Source: JBCBCP01 sp038530575 (GTDB taxonomy: Bacteria > Pseudomonadota > Alphaproteobacteria > Rhodobacterales > Rhodobacteraceae). From it: DNA of 64,000 nt. The stretch covers positions 32,176-96,175 of the forward strand of contig JBCBCP010000009.1 of NCBI GenBank assembly GCA_038530575.1. Direction: 5' to 3'. Both the position numbers and the translations under genes were made by a program. This document shows positions 60,543 through 64,000 of this stretch, piece by piece; the first letter of the stretch is position 1; every line of letters starts with the position of its first letter. Under the pieces are notes generated by a model. It had not been told where the DNA came from. It saw nothing but the letters and a program-made list of their open reading frames with translations, and did not search any database.

Positions 60543-60878
60543 TTAGCCGTAAACGTCGCGGCCTTGGGTTGCGAGCCGGTGCAAAGCCTCGTCCCATTCG
60601 GGGCGCGCCGCTGCGTCCCAGCCCACAACGCGGCCGGTGGCGATCTTGGCAAAACGGGGCATGGCACGGGCATGCGAAGGGCTGCGGAGATAGGCGCGCA
60701 TGTGCGCGCGGCTCTCCCAAGTGCTGAGCGTGTGGTGCACCGCGCCAACCTTGCGTGCATCGGCGGAAAGGTTCCCCGGTGCGCGCCGTGCCGCAACCAT
60801 CGCAGGCAGAGTATAGCGCCAGAACACGGGCAGGCTCAGCACAGTGTTGAGACGCAGCCCTGTGACGGAGATGTACAT
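60543..60878 (-). CDS. ABM-like small protein of unknown function
   Basis: 111 aa. The pattern MYISVTGLRLNTVLSLPVFWRYTLPAM...HHTLSTWESRAHMRAYLRSPSHARAMP suggests a dimeric alpha/beta barrel like antibiotic biosynthesis monooxygenases or spheroidene-monooxygenase relatives. It lies convergent with the DsbA-like gene and upstream of the ispG stop. Family placement is tentative. Confidence 0.6.
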   Translation of the reverse strand: MYISVTGLRLNTVLSLPVFWRYTLPAMVAARRAPGNLSADARKVGAVHHTLSTWESRAHMRAYLRSPSHARAMPRFAKIATGRVVGWDAAARPEWDEALHRLATQGRDVYG

Positions 60879-60911
60879 ACCGTGCGTCCCTCCGTGTCGT
60901 TAGGCAGCGCC

Positions 60912-62036
60912 CTACTCCGCGGCTTGCGCGCCCTCGGCTTCAAGCTCTGCGGCTTTCTTTTCAACTTGCTCGACGATGTGCTCGACCATCTTGTCGTTGT
61001 CCATCGCGTGGCTTTTGGCCCCACCAAGATAGACCATGCCGCGGCCCGACCCGCCCCCCGTCCAGCCGACATCGGTCATCAGCGCCTCGCCCGGCCCGTT
61101 CACAACGCAGCCGATGATCGACAGGGACATGGGCGTCTTGATGTGGGCAAGCCGGTCTTCGAGGATCTCTACAGTTTTTATGACGTCAAACCCCTGACGC
61201 GCGCAGGACGGGCAGGAAATGATGTTCACGCCGCGGTGGCGCAGCCCGAGCGATTTGAGGATCTCGTAGCCCACCTTGATCTCTTCGACCGGGTCGGCCG
61301 AAAGCGACACCCGGATCGTGTCGCCGATGCCCATCCACAGCAGGTTGCCGAGGCCGATGGCGCTTTTGATCGTGCCCGACGTGAGGCCCCCGGCCTCCGT
61401 AATGCCGAGGTGAATGGGCGCGTCGGTCGCGTCAGCCAATTGCTGGTAGGCGGCGGCGGCCATGAAGACGTCGGAGGCTTTGCAGCTGATCTTGAACTCG
61501 TGAAAGTCGTTGTCCTGCAGAATCTTGATATGATCGAGGCCGGATTCCACCATCGCCTCCGGCGTCGGCTCTCCGTATTTCTCGAGAAGGTGCTTTTCGA
61601 GGCTGCCGGCATTCACGCCGATGCGGATCGAACAGCCGTGATCCCGCGCGGCCTTGATCACTTCGCGCACACGCTCTTCGCTGCCGATATTGCCCGGATT
61701 GATGCGCAGACACGCCGCGCCTGCCTCTGCAGCCTCAATCCCGCGGCGGTAATGAAAGTGGATGTCGGCGACGATGGGCACCGGGGAGGCGGCGCAGATC
61801 GCCTTCATCGCCGCTGCGCTTTCCTCGTCCGGGACGGACACTCGCACGATATCGGCGCCCGCCTCTGCCGCGGCGTTGATCTGGCGCAGCGTGCCCTGCA
61901 CATCCGTGGTCAGCGTATTGGTCATGGTCTGCACGGTGATTGGCGCGCCGCCGCCCACGGGAACGCGGCCCACCATGATCTGGCGGCTTTCCCGGCGATA
62001 GATGTTGCGCCAGGGGCGAATGTGATTGAGGGACAT
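60912..62036 (-). CDS. ispG: 4-hydroxy-3-methylbut-2-enyl diphosphate synthase
   Basis: 374 aa from ATG 62036 (a longer frame to 62096 is not needed). MEP-pathway enzyme forming HMBPP, with a [4Fe-4S] cluster: Cys in ISCPSCARQGFDV (about residue 268, two Cys) and CVVNGPGEA (third Cys). TIM-barrel part RVSVPDEESAAAMKAI and INPGNIGSEERVREV is family-typical. Confidence 0.95.
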   Translation of the reverse strand: MSLNHIRPWRNIYRRESRQIMVGRVPVGGGAPITVQTMTNTLTTDVQGTLRQINAAAEAGADIVRVSVPDEESAAAMKAICAASPVPIVADIHFHYRRGIEAAEAGAACLRINPGNIGSEERVREVIKAARDHGCSIRIGVNAGSLEKHLLEKYGEPTPEAMVESGLDHIKILQDNDFHEFKISCKASDVFMAAAAYQQLADATDAPIHLGITEAGGLTSGTIKSAIGLGNLLWMGIGDTIRVSLSADPVEEIKVGYEILKSLGLRHRGVNIISCPSCARQGFDVIKTVEILEDRLAHIKTPMSLSIIGCVVNGPGEALMTDVGWTGGGSGRGMVYLGGAKSHAMDNDKMVEHIVEQVEKKAAELEAEGAQAAE

Positions 62037-62123
62037 CGATGTCTCCGCGCGCTGCAAACTGTCAATCAGACTAGACAGTCGCGCGAGGTCCCGCAACTGT
62101 GTTAGGGCGCATATAGGCGCGGG

Positions 62124-63374
62124 TCAGTCGATTTTACAGGGCAGTTTGGACATCCAGGACGGGTCCGACACCCGCTTGTCCGCGACCATGTTGTGGAACG
62201 TGCTGTTGGGATCGGACGGGGGTACGATATCGAAGGTTTCTGCCAACTTAACCGAGTCGAGTGGCAGACCGTTATACACCTCGCCCGAGGTGCCGACCGG
62301 GCCGTAGCAATCGCTGCCCATGGCGAAATAGATCGCCCCAGCGTTGCCGGTGCGCAGGGTCGGAGCGATCTCAAGCGGGGGCAGATCGTATGTATCGCCC
62401 GCGTTCATGACCGCCTCGTAAAGCACGTTGCCTTCGGCGGACCGCACGCGGACCCAACTGTCGGTTGATGCGATGATGCGGACCCCTTGCACGGGCGCTT
62501 CCGTCACTTGCGGCACGGCGGGCGTCGCGGGGCGGGCCCCGACGCCCGGCAGGCTGTCGGGTTGGACACCGGCAAGACGGGCGCCACCAATACCACCAGG
62601 CGCCGTATCGGGTTCGGGCGCGGCAAAGTTCCCAAGCTCGCGTGGGTCGATGCTGGCGATCGGGGCATCTCGGGCCGTGAGCACCGGCACATCAAGTGTT
62701 TGGGGACGGTACAGACGGTCCAGCGCATCCGCCCGCGGCGCCTGCGGGGCCGCACCCGGTACGGCCGTCGCCGTGCCTAGCGGATCAACCTCTGACAGGA
62801 CAACAGGGGCGGCATCTACTGGCGCGACCTGCACACGCTGGACCTGCTGTAGGACTGTCCAGCCGCCAAAGCCGATTGCACTGATGAGCATCAACAAAAC
62901 TGCCGACGACCCAATGGCGCCGGGTTCAATGCCGCTGAACCAGCTTTCGCGTTCAGGGATGAAAGGGGTCGCGGGTGCCGCAAACATGTCGCCTGACCGC
63001 GCGCCGCCAAGGCGTTCTTCGCGACTTGGCTTTTTGATCACGGACGCCTCTGCGGACATGCCGTGCGCAACCTCGAACCCCGACTCGGCACAGAAGGCCG
63101 CAAAGGCGTCGTCCGGGTTCATGTTCAGATACCGGGCATATGACCGCACATAGCCCGCGATAAACCCGGGCGTGTCGAACGCATCCGGGTCGCAGTTTTC
63201 GATGGCGGCAATGTAGGAGGCCTTGATCCGCAGCTCGCGCTGAACGTCGAGCAGCGACTTGCCCATCGTCGCACGCTCGCCGCGCATGACATCGCCGAGA
63301 CGAAGCTCAAACGCGTCGAAGCCGCGCGGCGTGTCCGTTTGAGGTTCGTTTTTCGGTGCTTTACGCCCGATCAT
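62124..63374 (-). CDS. rodZ: RodZ-like HTH membrane protein (DUF4115)
   Basis: 416 aa from ATG 63374. N-terminal HTH_25 domain (LGDVMRGERATMGKSLLDVQRELRIKASYIAAIENCD, about 25-85), linker, one membrane helix (SSAVLLMLISAIGFGGWTVLQQV, about 155-177) and a long Pro/Ala-rich periplasmic part ending in DUF4115 (VRIIASTDSWVRVRSAEGNVLYEAVMNAGDTYDLPPLE). RodZ links MreB to cell-shape machinery. Upstream of ispG, a common gene order. Confidence 0.85.
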   Translation of the reverse strand: MIGRKAPKNEPQTDTPRGFDAFELRLGDVMRGERATMGKSLLDVQRELRIKASYIAAIENCDPDAFDTPGFIAGYVRSYARYLNMNPDDAFAAFCAESGFEVAHGMSAEASVIKKPSREERLGGARSGDMFAAPATPFIPERESWFSGIEPGAIGSSAVLLMLISAIGFGGWTVLQQVQRVQVAPVDAAPVVLSEVDPLGTATAVPGAAPQAPRADALDRLYRPQTLDVPVLTARDAPIASIDPRELGNFAAPEPDTAPGGIGGARLAGVQPDSLPGVGARPATPAVPQVTEAPVQGVRIIASTDSWVRVRSAEGNVLYEAVMNAGDTYDLPPLEIAPTLRTGNAGAIYFAMGSDCYGPVGTSGEVYNGLPLDSVKLAETFDIVPPSDPNSTFHNMVADKRVSDPSWMSKLPCKID

Positions 63375-63515
63375 CTCAATGCCCCGTATCCCGTGCGCCC
63401 GGTTCGAGCGGTCCCTGCTCCGAGCCTGCAACGCGCCTGTCCATGGCGATTCGCTGCGGCCCTGTTGTTAAACGCACGTTAACACAAGGCAATCGGAATT
63501 ACAGCAAATGCCCGT

Positions 63516-64000
63516 CTACGCGGTTAATTCGGCGCGATTCAGCGCACAATGCGACCACAGACCGTCCATCGCGCGCACCAACGCGTCAATCTCTTTCGGG
63601 CCGTGTACGGGGCTTGGTGTGAAACGCAGACGCTCAGTGCCGCGGGGCACCGTGGGGAAGTTGATGGGCTGCACGTAGATGCCATGATCGGACAGCAGCA
63701 TGTCGGATAGCATCTTGGTATGCACCGGATTGCCCACCATCACCGGCACAATGTGACTGCCGTGATCAATCAGGGGAAGCCCCAAACCCTTCAGCCGCAT
63801 TTTGAGGATGCGCGCCTGCAACTGATGCGCCTCGCGCAGTTCGGGCGCGGTCTTCAGAAACGCAACAGATGCCGCTGCACCTGCCGCCACCGCGGGCGGC
63901 AAAGACGTTGTGAAGATGAAGCCCGGAGCATAGGAGCGGATCGCGTCGCACATTTTGGCCGATGCGGCGATGTAGCCGCCCATCACGCCATAAGCCTTGG
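63516..64000 (-). CDS. hemA: 5-aminolevulinate synthase, 3' part (cut by window edge)
   Basis: About 161 C-terminal residues visible; the gene runs off the right edge. AYGVMGGYIAASAKMCDAIRSYAPGFIFTTSLPP and HIVPVMVGNPVHTKMLSDMLLSDHGIYVQPINFPTVPRGTERLRFTPSPVH are hallmarks of ALA synthase. This enzyme starts heme and bacteriochlorophyll synthesis from glycine and succinyl-CoA in alphaproteobacteria. Confidence 0.93.
   Translation of the reverse strand, partial: KAYGVMGGYIAASAKMCDAIRSYAPGFIFTTSLPPAVAAGAAASVAFLKTAPELREAHQLQARILKMRLKGLGLPLIDHGSHIVPVMVGNPVHTKMLSDMLLSDHGIYVQPINFPTVPRGTERLRFTPSPVHGPKEIDALVRAMDGLWSHCALNRAELTA

Noticed and set aside
1..64000. CRISPR arrays, rRNA genes, complete insertion sequences
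   Set aside because: None seen: no regular repeat-spacer pattern, no rRNA-like sequence and no transposase within the window.

Overview
The window reads as a chromosomal segment of a marine-type alphaproteobacterium of the Rhodobacteraceae (Roseobacter-like). It has high G+C, TRAP transport genes with a TAT-exported binding protein, hemA-type 5-aminolevulinate synthase, and many 4-nt ATGA or GTGA gene overlaps. About half of it, from base 1 to roughly 31.0-31.3 kb, is a Mu-like transposable prophage that enters from the left edge. Its repressor, transposase A and ATPase B must lie upstream of the window.

Prophage layout. 1-5.9 kb is the early/middle region: small DNA-binding proteins, a DUF3164 protein, GemA and a Mor-type activator. 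One minus-strand gene sits inside it, and a divergent regulatory locus lies at 3.7-4.5 kb. 5.9-9.0 kb is lysis and accessory: a GH24 lysozyme, several small membrane proteins and a predicted Acb2/Tad1-type cyclic-nucleotide sponge. 9.0-17.4 kb is Mu-type packaging and head: small and large terminase, DUF935 portal, a MuF minor head protein with a toxin-like C-terminus, gpG, protease/scaffold, decoration and major capsid. A degenerate initiator-type tRNA follows the capsid gene. 17.5-30.0 kb is a non-contractile tail: tail tube, frameshifted chaperones, tape measure, tip proteins and an SGNH-hydrolase fibre. No sheath gene is seen, so a siphovirus tail (as in the RcapMu/B3 type) is joined to Mu-like heads. 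A DNA adenine methylase lies at the right end, where Mu keeps mom.

31.3-34.1 kb is a short region of unclear ownership. It holds a YbaK-type deacylase, a 56-aa protein and a tight three-gene cassette: an ATPase of the GHKL fold with a STAS-like N-terminus, a STAS-like DUF4325 protein and a small membrane-anchored protein. This cassette is the best candidate for an undescribed system, plausibly partner-switching or defence, although nothing in the sequence proves a function.

34.2-64 kb is core host chromosome: two DUF2852 proteins, RDD protein, Bpt/Ate-type transferase, a tripartite TRAP operon with a divergent Cache-domain two-component system, a receptor-tip-like chemotaxis protein, ilv acetolactate synthase genes behind a leader-peptide attenuator, an XRE regulator, a Rieske oxygenase, an amidase, prfB, PBP1a, a cell-wall amidase, an aminotransferase, an M48 protease, a DsbA-like protein, ispG, a RodZ-like protein and the 3' end of hemA.

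All family names are from recognition of the translated sequence, without database searches. Regulatory sites are read by eye.
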